Shown here: one piece after another, positions 11,432 to 19,693 of the stretch
Layout of the letters: each line of letters starts with the position of its first letter
Numbering within the stretch: the first letter of the stretch is position 1
Origin: Canibacter zhoujuaniae
GTDB taxonomy: Bacteria; Actinomycetota; Actinomycetes; Actinomycetales; Microbacteriaceae
Length of the DNA: 64,000 nucleotides
NCBI RefSeq assembly: GCF_011752015.1
Contig: NZ_JAAIKA010000001.1
Coordinates: 620,001-684,000, forward strand
Direction: 5' to 3'
The notes under the pieces: model-generated
Databases searched by the model: none
What the model saw: only the letters and a program-made list of their open reading frames with translations
What the model was told of the DNA's origin: nothing
Program-made: the position numbers and the translations under genes

Positions 11432-12826
11432 TCAAGGATGTATTCCGTCACCCCGACGGCGACAAATCTCGCGGCGAGCTTTCGGAAACTCAACCGCAAT
11501 ACCAACTAGGCCGATCCCCCAGACCAAGAATTGGCTCAACATCGCATTGCGAAAAGCCTCATGGTTATAGGTTTCAGGGGAACCAGCGCCCTGCCAGTCG
11601 AGCAGCAACCCAATAAACAGGATCATAAGCAGACCACCCATAAACGAGCCTCCATTAACAAATCCGCTTGCCAGGCCCAGCTGACGGCGATGCACGTGCG
11701 AACGCACAACCTCCAAACCAACAAGAGAGCTTGGCCCCCCAAGGCCGGTAAAAAATGCGGTCAGAAGCAAAAGCCACAGCGGGGCACCACCCGGTAGCAG
11801 CAAAACAGTCAGCCAAGCGATCGCAATCAAGAGCGTAAGAACAAAAACATACGGCACTCGAAGCTTAGGATATCGAGATGTAAACATGCCGATGAACGGC
11901 CCTGAGATCATCGCCACTGTGATGGCGGTCATTAAAATTCCACCGGCCTCAGGCGCACTCAATCCCTGCCCTGCTCTTAAGAACGGTGTTCCCCAGAGCA
12001 GTAAAAAACTATTCAAGGCAGCCGCCGGAGTAAAGTGCGCCCAAAATCCGAGCCGCGCCCCGGGCCTGCGCACCACACCAATAAAGGTTTTCCAGGCTGT
12101 TCCACGCCGCCCTACAATCGGGATCGGCTCTGTCACTGGCGTAAGATCTCCCAAAGCGTCACGCACGCGCCCGTCAGCGTTTTCCAGGATCTCAGTTTCG
12201 GGCGTATCCACACGACGACCCAGCACAGCTCGTTCAAACAGTGTTAGCCCACCGTAAAACTCGCGTAACAGGGTGAACGATGCGGCGGCAGCCACTGCAG
12301 TGACAGCCGCTAACGCCAGATACCCCGTTTGCCAGCCAAATCCGCTGACCACCAGGGCCAGCGGAGTCACTGAAACAAACTGACCGCTCAACCCCACAAG
12401 ACCCGTCATCTGCGTCACGACAGGCATGCGCTGTGGCGGCATCCAGTTCGCCATCAGCCGCACGAGTGCGACAAAAATTCCGGCGTCACCAACACCAACA
12501 AGACCGCGCGCGATCAACCCACCACCCAAGGTATCGGCGAGCGCCATCACTGTCTGCCCAACCGTCATAAAAAACAGGCCGGCGACCATCACGGGAGCCG
12601 ATCCAAAGCGGTCAATTAACGCTCCGACAGGAATCTGCGCCCCCGCATAGACAACAAGCTGCAGCACCACAAACGAAGAAAGCGCAGTTGCTTCAATACC
12701 GAAATGATGCTGCGCTTCCAAACCCAAGGATGCTAGCGAGGTGCGGTTAATAACCGCACAAACGTAGCCGAAGAGGCCGATTACCCACACAAACATTGCC
12801 ATCCGGCGTTTATTACGTATAGACAA
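11432..12826 (-). CDS. MFS transporter
   Basis: A 464-residue major facilitator superfamily protein with about twelve membrane helices. The loop-2/3 signature is visible as GALIDRFGSAPVMV and a second-helix pattern follows. A charged central loop (about residues 205-250) separates the two six-helix halves. Substrate cannot be told from sequence. The TTG start follows a strong AGGAGGGG ribosome binding site. It lies directly upstream of cysE on the opposite strand and just downstream of prfA, as part of a block placed between prfA and prmC. Confidence 0.85.
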   Translation of the reverse strand: MSIRNKRRMAMFVWVIGLFGYVCAVINRTSLASLGLEAQHHFGIEATALSSFVVLQLVVYAGAQIPVGALIDRFGSAPVMVAGLFFMTVGQTVMALADTLGGGLIARGLVGVGDAGIFVALVRLMANWMPPQRMPVVTQMTGLVGLSGQFVSVTPLALVVSGFGWQTGYLALAAVTAVAAAASFTLLREFYGGLTLFERAVLGRRVDTPETEILENADGRVRDALGDLTPVTEPIPIVGRRGTAWKTFIGVVRRPGARLGFWAHFTPAAALNSFLLLWGTPFLRAGQGLSAPEAGGILMTAITVAMISGPFIGMFTSRYPKLRVPYVFVLTLLIAIAWLTVLLLPGGAPLWLLLLTAFFTGLGGPSSLVGLEVVRSHVHRRQLGLASGFVNGGSFMGGLLMILFIGLLLDWQGAGSPETYNHEAFRNAMLSQFLVWGIGLVGIAVEFPKARREICRRRGDGIHP

Positions 12827-12841
12827 CTGCCCCTCCTAATT

Positions 12842-13915
12842 CTAGTTTCCGAGATCCGCTAAGCGAGCCTCTTCATCTGCGTGAATACATGAGTCGATTA
12901 CCGGCCCGAGCGCACCGTTCATAACCTGATCCAGGTTGTATGCCTTATAGCCGGTGCGGTGATCTGCAATCCGGTTTTCCGGGAAGTTATAGGTGCGAAT
13001 ACGCTCAGATCGATCCATGGTGCGGATCTGACTCTTGCGGTGCGCACTTGCTGCGGCTTCAGCTTCTTCCTGCTGCACGGCAAGCAGGCGCGCACGGAGA
13101 ACACGCATCGCAGCTTCACGGTTCTGAATTTGTGATTTCTCATTCTGCATCGAAACCACTATGCCGGTTGGCAGGTGCGTGATTCGCACAGCAGAGTCGG
13201 TTGTGTTAACCGACTGCCCACCGGGGCCTGAAGAACGGAAAACATCGATCTTTAAGTCGTTCTGGTTGATCTCAATTTCTTCGGGTTCATCAACCTCTGG
13301 AAACACGAGCACACCGGTTGTTGACGTGTGGATACGGCCCTGGGTTTCGGTCACGGGCACACGCTGCACACGATGCACACCGCCCTCAAACTTCAGATGC
13401 GCCCACACACCCTGGCTCGGATCGCTCGCGTTGCCCTTAATTGCAACCTGCACATTTTTAAAACCGCCAAGATCGCTCTCGTCGCGCTCTAAAATCTCAG
13501 TTTTCCAACCCTTTGACTCTGCGTAGTAGGTGTACATGCGCAGCAAATCAGCCGCAAACAGTGCCGACTCCGCGCCACCTTCGCCACCCTTAATTTCAAG
13601 AATCACATCGCGAGCGTCATCCGGATCACGCGGAATGAGGAGCCGGCGCACCCTCTCCTGTGCCTCTGCCAGCCCCTCCTCGAGTGTTGGGAGTTCATCA
13701 GCAAAGGCTGAATCTTCTTTAGCAAGCTCACGAGCGGCTTCGAGGTCGTCCCCCAGCTGCTGCCAAGCTTCGTAAGCGGCCTTAATCTTTGACAGCTCAG
13801 CGTAGCGGCGATTAACCTTTTTTGCGCGCGCCTGATCTGCGTGCAGCTCCGGATCGGCAAGCTGCTCCTGCAAGTCAGCGTGCTCTACCAGGAGCACTTC
13901 AACCTGTTCAAACAT
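12842..13915 (-). CDS. prfA: Peptide chain release factor 1
   Basis: Reads UAA and UAG stop codons and triggers peptide release. The 357-residue protein has the catalytic GGQ in [16 protein letters not shown] and the RF1-type stop-reading tripeptide PVT in [18 protein letters not shown] (RF2 would have SPF there). The N-terminal coiled coil (residues 1-100) is present. It lies just downstream of the rho-like gene, the standard actinobacterial order. PrmC, which methylates the GGQ glutamine, is encoded 3.1 kb further on rather than next door. Confidence 0.97.
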   Translation of the reverse strand: MFEQVEVLLVEHADLQEQLADPELHADQARAKKVNRRYAELSKIKAAYEAWQQLGDDLEAARELAKEDSAFADELPTLEEGLAEAQERVRRLLIPRDPDDARDVILEIKGGEGGAESALFAADLLRMYTYYAESKGWKTEILERDESDLGGFKNVQVAIKGNASDPSQGVWAHLKFEGGVHRVQRVPVTETQGRIHTSTTGVLVFPEVDEPEEIEINQNDLKIDVFRSSGPGGQSVNTTDSAVRITHLPTGIVVSMQNEKSQIQNREAAMRVLRARLLAVQQEEAEAAASAHRKSQIRTMDRSERIRTYNFPENRIADHRTGYKAYNLDQVMNGALGPVIDSCIHADEEARLADLGN

Positions 13916-13934
13916 GCTTTCTCCTGTTACCTAA

Positions 13935-15884
13935 TTAACGCTTAGCGAGCGCGATCAGGGCGTCGTCAAGAGTCTTCGCGTTTGCAACAATATCGGTGAG
14001 CTCGATGTCAGCTGTCGGATCTCCGAAGAAAGCATCTCCGGGCCCTTCTGCGGGTGACACGGCTTTGATTGCGCTCTTTACGGTGTGGTACACATTTTCA
14101 CCCTGCAGAGCGGCCGCACCGCGAACCTTAGCGCGCGACACACTAATATTTGGGAAGTTACCTAGGAGTGCGCGACCTTCATCGAGGCTGATCTGCCAGT
14201 TGGCGAGACTTGGCAGGTCGATTCCGAAGGCGCTCAGCGTATCCACCGCAGCATAAATTGCCAGGGAACCGCCGTTTTCAACGTTGCGAGCGGTCGCAAA
14301 CACCTGCCGGATCAACTGGTTTCCGGGTGAGGTGGGGTTTCCACCGATCATAAGAGCGGTTGAATTTTTGCCCATCATCAACGCTGACTCGTGTGCAATA
14401 GCAAGATCAGACAAACGGTCAATCAGCAGCACAACATCGTGACCGAGCTCCACAAGTCGCTTGGCGCGTTCGAGAGCGAGTTCAACAACAGTGAGTTTAT
14501 CGTCGGTCGGGCTATCTGCGGCTGCGGCGATAAGCTCGCCGTCAACACGACGGCTGAGTTCTGTTACTTCCTCAGGTCGCGCACTCACTAAGACGTGCAT
14601 AACGTGAGTTTCTGGTGATGCAGCGCCGAAGCTCTTCCCAATTTCTAACAGTGTTTCAGTTGCTCCAGTACCGCTCTGTGCTTCAATGAGCCCACGCTGA
14701 CCGAGAGCGAGGGGTGCAAACAGGTCAAATAACCGGGACACAACGGAGTTGTTTGCAGAACTGGCTACCACGGTCTGATCGGGCGATATCGGAGTCAGGC
14801 TGCTGAATTCACCGCGACTTGCCGCCTCTTCAACAGACTGGCCGTTGATGGTATCAATTTTAATAAGTGCGTTGTACTTCTGACGGCCGCCGTTTTCACC
14901 CTCACGTGGCTGCCGAATGGCACCAACTATTGCGTCACCCTTGCGGAGGTTGTGCCGCTTAACCTGGCTCAGTGACACATACACGTCTGTGGCGCCCGGC
15001 AGGTAACCGGTGGTGCGCACGAATGCGTAATTGTCGAGCACGTCAAGAATCCCCGCAATCGGCAGCAGCACGTCTGATTCAGTCAGCTCTTCGCTGTCAT
15101 CAGTGTTGCGACGCTTGCGGTCGCGTTGCCGCGTGCGCTGCCGTCCATTGCGCATCTCGCGGTCTGATTTTTGATTGTCGCCGTCTGTGTCACCGGGTTT
15201 CTCACTGTCACCCAACTTCGCAGCGTCACTCGACTTATCTACATCACCGTGCTTGTCGGCATCAGCTGCGGCACTCTCGACAGTGTTGGTGCTCTCGACA
15301 GCATCTTCGTTTTTCTCGCTTTCCGCCGTCTCTTCTTGCTTTGCGTTAGCTTTAGTGCTGCTTGCAGTTGCACGACGGCGACCGCGCTTCGGTTTTTCCG
15401 CCGCGTCGGCTGCTTCAGACGCGTCAGCGTCTTTTTGCGCCGGAGCCGCACCTGTCTCGGCGTTTTCTGCAGCTGGTGCTTCACTGCTTGCAGCAGCAGT
15501 CTTTTTAGTGGTGCGACGACGCGTAGTCTTCTTCGGCGCCTCCTCAACCACAGCAGCTTCCTCCGCTACAACAGCAGCATCAGCCGCAGGCGCTTCAGCA
15601 TCAGCCTTCTTAGTGGTGCGACGACGCGTAGTCTTCTTCGGCGCCTCCTCAACCACAGCAGCTTCCTCCGCTACAACAGCAGCATCAGCCGCAGGCGCTT
15701 CAGCATCAGCCTTCTTAGTGGTGCGACGACGCGTAGTCTTCTTCGGCGCCTCCTCAACCACTGCGGCAGAATCAGTTGGTGCTGCGGTAGCAGCATCAAC
15801 TGCGGCCGCTGTGTCAACAGTTGGTGTTGAAACGCGACGGCTGCGACGCTTCGGAGTTTCGGTCTCGGTTGTTTCTTCAACCAT
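13935..15884 (-). CDS. rho: Rho-family protein with degenerate ATPase motor
   Basis: Full-length homologue of transcription termination factor Rho at the usual rho position (thrB-rho-prfA). The chosen ATG (MVEETTETETPKRR) follows GGAAGGACTGAAA; 649 residues. Residues 1-260 are a low-complexity Ala/Lys/Arg/Glu arm with tandem repeats. From about 267 the RNA-binding cold-shock domain is well kept (GILDVLDNYAFVRTTGYLPG, then KGDAIVGAIRQPREGE). The ATPase half is not. The expected P-loop SPPKAGKTT reads AQSGTGATE (about 400-408), with no lysine. The expected VDERPEEVT reads VSARPEEVT. DSITRLGRAYN reads DRLSDLAIAHE. The R-loop EEFKGTGN and the arginine-finger SGTRKEELL are unrecognisable. Helical framework pieces such as LALERAKRLVELGHDVVLLID and ARNVENGGSLAIYA remain. 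No frameshift or stop is present. RNA binding is likely; ATP-driven translocation is unlikely. Confidence 0.85.
   Translation of the reverse strand: MVEETTETETPKRRSRRVSTPTVDTAAAVDAATAAPTDSAAVVEEAPKKTTRRRTTKKADAEAPAADAAVVAEEAAVVEEAPKKTTRRRTTKKADAEAPAADAAVVAEEAAVVEEAPKKTTRRRTTKKTAAASSEAPAAENAETGAAPAQKDADASEAADAAEKPKRGRRRATASSTKANAKQEETAESEKNEDAVESTNTVESAAADADKHGDVDKSSDAAKLGDSEKPGDTDGDNQKSDREMRNGRQRTRQRDRKRRNTDDSEELTESDVLLPIAGILDVLDNYAFVRTTGYLPGATDVYVSLSQVKRHNLRKGDAIVGAIRQPREGENGGRQKYNALIKIDTINGQSVEEAASRGEFSSLTPISPDQTVVASSANNSVVSRLFDLFAPLALGQRGLIEAQSGTGATETLLEIGKSFGAASPETHVMHVLVSARPEEVTELSRRVDGELIAAAADSPTDDKLTVVELALERAKRLVELGHDVVLLIDRLSDLAIAHESALMMGKNSTALMIGGNPTSPGNQLIRQVFATARNVENGGSLAIYAAVDTLSAFGIDLPSLANWQISLDEGRALLGNFPNISVSRAKVRGAAALQGENVYHTVKSAIKAVSPAEGPGDAFFGDPTADIELTDIVANAKTLDDALIALAKR
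15505..15761 (-). repeat. Exact 105-bp tandem repeat inside rho N-terminal arm
   Basis: 15505-15609 and 15610-15714 are identical over all 105 bases; a third copy matches for 47 bases (15715-15761) before diverging. The unit is 35 codons, so the frame is kept. The encoded unit contains VVEEAPKKTTRRRTTKK followed by an Ala-rich acidic stretch. Exact identity at synonymous positions points to recent duplication or ongoing gene conversion. Confidence 0.95.
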
Positions 15885-15921
15885 TTTCAGTCCTTCCAGA
15901 CGGGATAGTAAATCACGCAAA

Positions 15922-15935
15922 TGCTCAGCTGAGCA
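15922..15935. promoter_or_regulatory. 14-bp perfect palindrome in rho leader
   Basis: TGCTCAGCTGAGCA is fully self-complementary and lies 37 bases upstream of the chosen rho start, in the 119-base gap after thrB. It could be an operator or an RNA stem of an autoregulatory leader; rho leaders are autoregulated in several bacteria. The function is inferred only. Confidence 0.4.
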
Positions 15936-16003
15936 CATTCCAAACTGCGTGTTATTCCGTAGTAAATAGTGTTAGCCAGTTAACCGCGCGACTGCGCAAA
16001 TTG

Positions 16004-16912
16004 CTAAACAACTTCTTCTACTGTAGCACCTTGAATATCGACAGCCAGCACTAAACGCTGCCAATCGGGTGCGTTTTCAGTAACATAATCGACCGCTTCA
16101 AGCCTCTGACTTGAACTTTCGTTCAACACCAAAATTGACGGGCCAGCACCTGAAACTACCGATGGGAACCCTTGTGCACGCAGCGCAGCAACCAGATCTC
16201 GGGTGCGTGGCATAGCCTCGCCACGATAGTTTTGATGCAGTTTGTCTTCTGTCGCGGCAAACAAAAGATCCGGGCTTTGAGTCAGCGCTGCCACCAACAG
16301 TGAGGAGCGCGAAACGTTAAACACAGCGTCAACGTGGGGCACACTGTCCGGCTGCAGGGAGCGGGCAAGTTTAGTTGAGACTTGAAAATCTGGCACCAAA
16401 ACCAACGGCGCGATACTCCTGTGCACAGCAAGTTTTTTTGCCCGCGGGCCGTTCTCGCTCGTCCAAGCAATAGTTAACCCGCCCATAAGAGCCGGCGCAA
16501 CATTGTCAGGATGCCCTTCCAGCTCTGTTGCGTAATCCAACAGAGCCTGATCCGAAAGCTCCACCTCGCCAGCAAGCAAACCCTTCGCCATCATCACACC
16601 CGCAACAATTGCGGCGCCAGAAGATCCCATACCGCGTCCGTGCGGGATCCGGTTGTGCGCATGAATTTCAAGCGGCGGCACTTCCCGACCCACCCGTTTG
16701 AACACATGCGCAACCGACTTTGCCATCAGGTTGCTGGCATCGGTGGGAAGCTCTCCAGCACCGTTACCGCTGATCCGCACAACTGTTTCAGAGCCTGCCG
16801 GTAGCACCTCAGCGGTGTGCTCGTCAGCGTATGAGAGCCCCAGTCCAAATGTGTCAAAGCCCGGCCCTAAGTTAGCGCTCGTGGCGGGCACACGCACCCG
16901 TACTTTGCGCAT
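16004..16912 (-). CDS. thrB: Homoserine kinase
   Basis: GHMP-family kinase that phosphorylates homoserine for threonine synthesis. The 302-residue protein shows the N-terminal VPATSANLGPGFDTFGLGL motif and the ATP-binding glycine-rich loop PHGRGMGSSGAAIVAG (about residues 89-104), and the C-terminal GAGPSILVL motif. The start codon overlaps the hom stop by one base (TAATG), so the two are translationally coupled. Threonine synthase, often between hom and thrB in relatives, is absent here. Confidence 0.96.
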   Translation of the reverse strand: MRKVRVRVPATSANLGPGFDTFGLGLSYADEHTAEVLPAGSETVVRISGNGAGELPTDASNLMAKSVAHVFKRVGREVPPLEIHAHNRIPHGRGMGSSGAAIVAGVMMAKGLLAGEVELSDQALLDYATELEGHPDNVAPALMGGLTIAWTSENGPRAKKLAVHRSIAPLVLVPDFQVSTKLARSLQPDSVPHVDAVFNVSRSSLLVAALTQSPDLLFAATEDKLHQNYRGEAMPRTRDLVAALRAQGFPSVVSGAGPSILVLNESSSQRLEAVDYVTENAPDWQRLVLAVDIQGATVEEVV

Positions 16913-18234
16913 TATGCAGAGACCTCAGCAACACGCAGAGTGCTGTCGACAGACAACACAGCATCAAGCGCAGCGATTCTTTCTAGGGTTGCTTTTAGCT
17001 CCGCCTCGCGCGCACGATAGGTTCCGATAACAAGAGTTGCGGCGTCTGCAGTGTCTTTGCTCGGGCTCTGCTGCACCGTCGCAAGCGAGACGTTATTCTC
17101 AGCAAACACACCGGCGATCTGTTGCAGCACACCCGGTTGATCAGCAACTGTCAGCCGCAGCTGATATGCGGTGAGAATCTCCCCGATTGTAAGCACCGGC
17201 AGATTTGCGTAGCTCTTAAACGAGACACCCGGCCCGCCTGCTACATGGCGGCGCGCAGCGGAAACCAGATCACCCAGCACAGCAGAGGCGGTTTCCACAC
17301 CGCCGGCGCCCGCACCGTAAAACATTAGCTCGCCGGCGCTCTCAGCTTCGACAAAGATCGCATTCTTTCCGCCGTGCACAGCAGCCAGCGGATGCTCACG
17401 GGAGATTAGCGCCGGATAAACACGTGCTGATACGCCCTCAGATCCATCTTCGCGCTCGACACGCTCAACCACCGCGAGCAGTTTAATAGTCTGCCCGTTC
17501 TGTTTTGCTGTCGCGATATCCTCAGCGGTTATCTTCGTGATTCCCTCGCGATAAACTGCGTCTGCGGGCAGCTCCGTGTGGAAGGCAATGCGCGCCAGAA
17601 TTGCTGCCTTCTGTGCGGCGTCATAGCCTTCGACGTCGAGGGTCGGATCCGCTTCCAGATAGCCAAGGTCGCTGGCAATCTTCATTGCCTCCTCTGTGGT
17701 CTGCCCGAAGCGATCCATGCTGTCGAGAATATAGTTGGTTGATCCGTTTACGATCCCCATTGCGCGCTTAATATTGTCGCCTGCGAGGCTGTTCAAAAGC
17801 GGTCGAATGATCGGAATCGCCCCCGCAACCGCTGCTTCGTAAGACAGCTGCGCGCCAACACGATCAGCGGCTGCCTGCAGCTCTTCCCCGTGCGCCGCAA
17901 GCAGCGCCTTATTGGCGGTGATCACATCTGAACCCTGCTGCAGTGCGGTAAGGATCAGGGTTCTTGCCGGCTCAATACCGCCCATAACCTCCACAACAAT
18001 ATCTGCGCCGAGGATCAGCCGCTCGGCGTCGGTTGTGTAAAGCTCCTGCGGCAATTCAACATCCCGCTTAGCATCCAGGTTGCGCACGGCAATTCCGGCG
18101 AGCTCCAGCTTTGCACCGATCCGAGCGGAGAGCTCTTCGCTGTGTTCAAGCAGCAACCTCGCCACTTGAGAACCAACCGATCCGCTTCCCAACAGAGCCA
18201 CCCGAAGATTGCGCAATTCGCTCACGAAACTCAC
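16912..18234 (-). CDS. hom: Homoserine dehydrogenase
   Basis: Reduces aspartate semialdehyde to homoserine, the branch point to threonine and methionine. The 440-residue protein has an N-terminal Rossmann fold (LRVALLGSGSVGSQVARLL), the catalytic domain with NGSTNYILDSM and DLGYLEADPTLDVEGYDAAQK, and a C-terminal ACT domain (about residues 355-430, LRLTVADQPGVLQQIAGVF) typical of threonine feedback control. It is the monofunctional actinobacterial type, not fused to aspartokinase. It lies between lysA and thrB. MetX in this window uses the same product. Confidence 0.96.
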   Translation of the reverse strand: MSFVSELRNLRVALLGSGSVGSQVARLLLEHSEELSARIGAKLELAGIAVRNLDAKRDVELPQELYTTDAERLILGADIVVEVMGGIEPARTLILTALQQGSDVITANKALLAAHGEELQAAADRVGAQLSYEAAVAGAIPIIRPLLNSLAGDNIKRAMGIVNGSTNYILDSMDRFGQTTEEAMKIASDLGYLEADPTLDVEGYDAAQKAAILARIAFHTELPADAVYREGITKITAEDIATAKQNGQTIKLLAVVERVEREDGSEGVSARVYPALISREHPLAAVHGGKNAIFVEAESAGELMFYGAGAGGVETASAVLGDLVSAARRHVAGGPGVSFKSYANLPVLTIGEILTAYQLRLTVADQPGVLQQIAGVFAENNVSLATVQQSPSKDTADAATLVIGTYRAREAELKATLERIAALDAVLSVDSTLRVAEVSA

Positions 18235-18278
18235 TCTTTTCTGATTCGTTTATTTGGGTAAAAGTCAATGTTAAAAGT

Positions 18279-19661
18279 TTAGTAGACGCTGCGCGCCACC
18301 AAGTCTTTAATTGTTTCTCCGCGCACTATCAAGCGTGATTCACCGTCTCGCACAGCAACCACTGCCGGGCGCGGCACATAGTTGTAGTTGCTCGCAAGCA
18401 CCCAGCCATAAGCGCCTGTGGCCGCAAACGCGATAAGATCCCCTTCACTAATATCACTCTGCAAAAGCGCGCGGTGCAGCACGATATCGCCCGTTTCACA
18501 GTGTTTACCAACAACACGAGACAGGGCGGGTGGCGCACTGCTTGTCCGGTTTGCGAGGCGTGCAGTGTAGGTGGCGTTGTAGAAAGCCGGGCGAAGGTTG
18601 TCGCTCATACCGCCGTCGATACTGATGTAGCGACGTTCGGTATAACCCAAATCTGCCGGGTCAGCTGCCTTGTCACTAACGGTGAGGTCAACGGTTTTAA
18701 TATTTCCTACCGTATAGAGGGTGACTCCCGCTGGGGCGGCAATTGAACGACCCGGCTCAAAGCTTAAGAGCGGCACCGGAATGCCGGCGCGTTCACAGGC
18801 GACAGCAACTGTATCTGCCAGCTGCTTGGCAAGCTCGAAAATGTTTGGCGCGCTCTCTACCTCAGCCTGATTGTAGGCAATACCAAAACCGCCGCCGAGA
18901 TTCAGCTCTGGCACCGGGCCCGTTTTGCTCAGCTCGGCAACCAGCTCAGTCATGCGGGCAGCCGATTCAACAAATCCATCAACCGCGTGAATTTGAGAGC
19001 CAATGTGGCAGTGCACACCGCGCAGATCCATGTTTGCATCAGAGCGAATACGCTCGATCAACTCAGCTGCCTGCGTCAGCGGTACCCCAAATTTTTGATC
19101 CTCATGCGCGGTTGCTAGGAAACTGTGGGTTGTTGCGTGCACACCGCTGTTGACCCGCAAGAAAACACGCACTGTCTTGCCAAGCTTCGCAGCCTCCTCA
19201 CTCAGCCGCTCAATCTCATGCGCGCTATCAATGACGATGCTGCCGATACCAATTTCGATCGCTTCACGCAGCTCTGCACGCGACTTGTTGTTGCCCTGCA
19301 TGGCAATAAGCTTCGGGTCGATACCCGCTGCCAACACGACAGCAAGCTCGCCGCCACTGGCAACATCAATGTGGAGCCCTTCTTCTATCGCCCAGCGCGC
19401 AACCTCAACACACAAAAATGCTTTGCTTGAGTAGTAGACTTTTGCGTCCGCACCAATACGCTGAAACTCAGACCGCAGCGCTGTGACGGTGTTCTTCGCG
19501 CGGGCACGAAACTCTCGCTCATCAAACACAAACAGCGGAGTGCCGTAGTCAGATGCGAGCGCGGTTGCTGCCACTCCCCCAATCTCCAACTCACCTTCGG
19601 CATTGCGGGCTGCGGTGCTGGGGAATATCGCCTGATTGATAGCGTTGAGGTCGGTGCTCAT
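18279..19661 (-). CDS. lysA: Diaminopimelate decarboxylase
   Basis: PLP-dependent fold-III enzyme that makes lysine from meso-diaminopimelate. The 460-residue protein carries the PLP lysine in KVYYSSKAFLCVEVARW, the phosphate-binding LNLGGGFGIAY, the substrate-binding EPGRSIAAPAG and the dimer-interface cysteine in KHCETGDIV. The ATG giving MSTDLNAINQ is preferred because AGGAG precedes it closely; an ATG four codons upstream lacks such a site. In the family order argS, lysA, hom. A short LmeA-like gene separates it from argS. Confidence 0.96.
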   Translation of the reverse strand: MSTDLNAINQAIFPSTAARNAEGELEIGGVAATALASDYGTPLFVFDEREFRARAKNTVTALRSEFQRIGADAKVYYSSKAFLCVEVARWAIEEGLHIDVASGGELAVVLAAGIDPKLIAMQGNNKSRAELREAIEIGIGSIVIDSAHEIERLSEEAAKLGKTVRVFLRVNSGVHATTHSFLATAHEDQKFGVPLTQAAELIERIRSDANMDLRGVHCHIGSQIHAVDGFVESAARMTELVAELSKTGPVPELNLGGGFGIAYNQAEVESAPNIFELAKQLADTVAVACERAGIPVPLLSFEPGRSIAAPAGVTLYTVGNIKTVDLTVSDKAADPADLGYTERRYISIDGGMSDNLRPAFYNATYTARLANRTSSAPPALSRVVGKHCETGDIVLHRALLQSDISEGDLIAFAATGAYGWVLASNYNYVPRPAVVAVRDGESRLIVRGETIKDLVARSVY

Positions 19662-19693
19662 GGTGCTCCTCATGGTTGTGGCTGGTGTTGAAA

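Noticed and set aside
14640-14710. A frameshift or sequencing error as the cause of the missing Rho P-loop lysine.
   Set aside because: The same reading frame is Rho-like on both sides (GQRGLI before, and TLLEI then HVLVSARPEEVT after), so a frameshift does not explain it, and the other catalytic motifs are lost independently further on.
15175-15969. Long plus-strand frames opposite the Rho N-terminal arm (up to 264 codons, Ser/Ala/Val-rich).
   Set aside because: They are the antisense image of the repeated Lys/Arg/Ala codons; repetition and composition explain their length.
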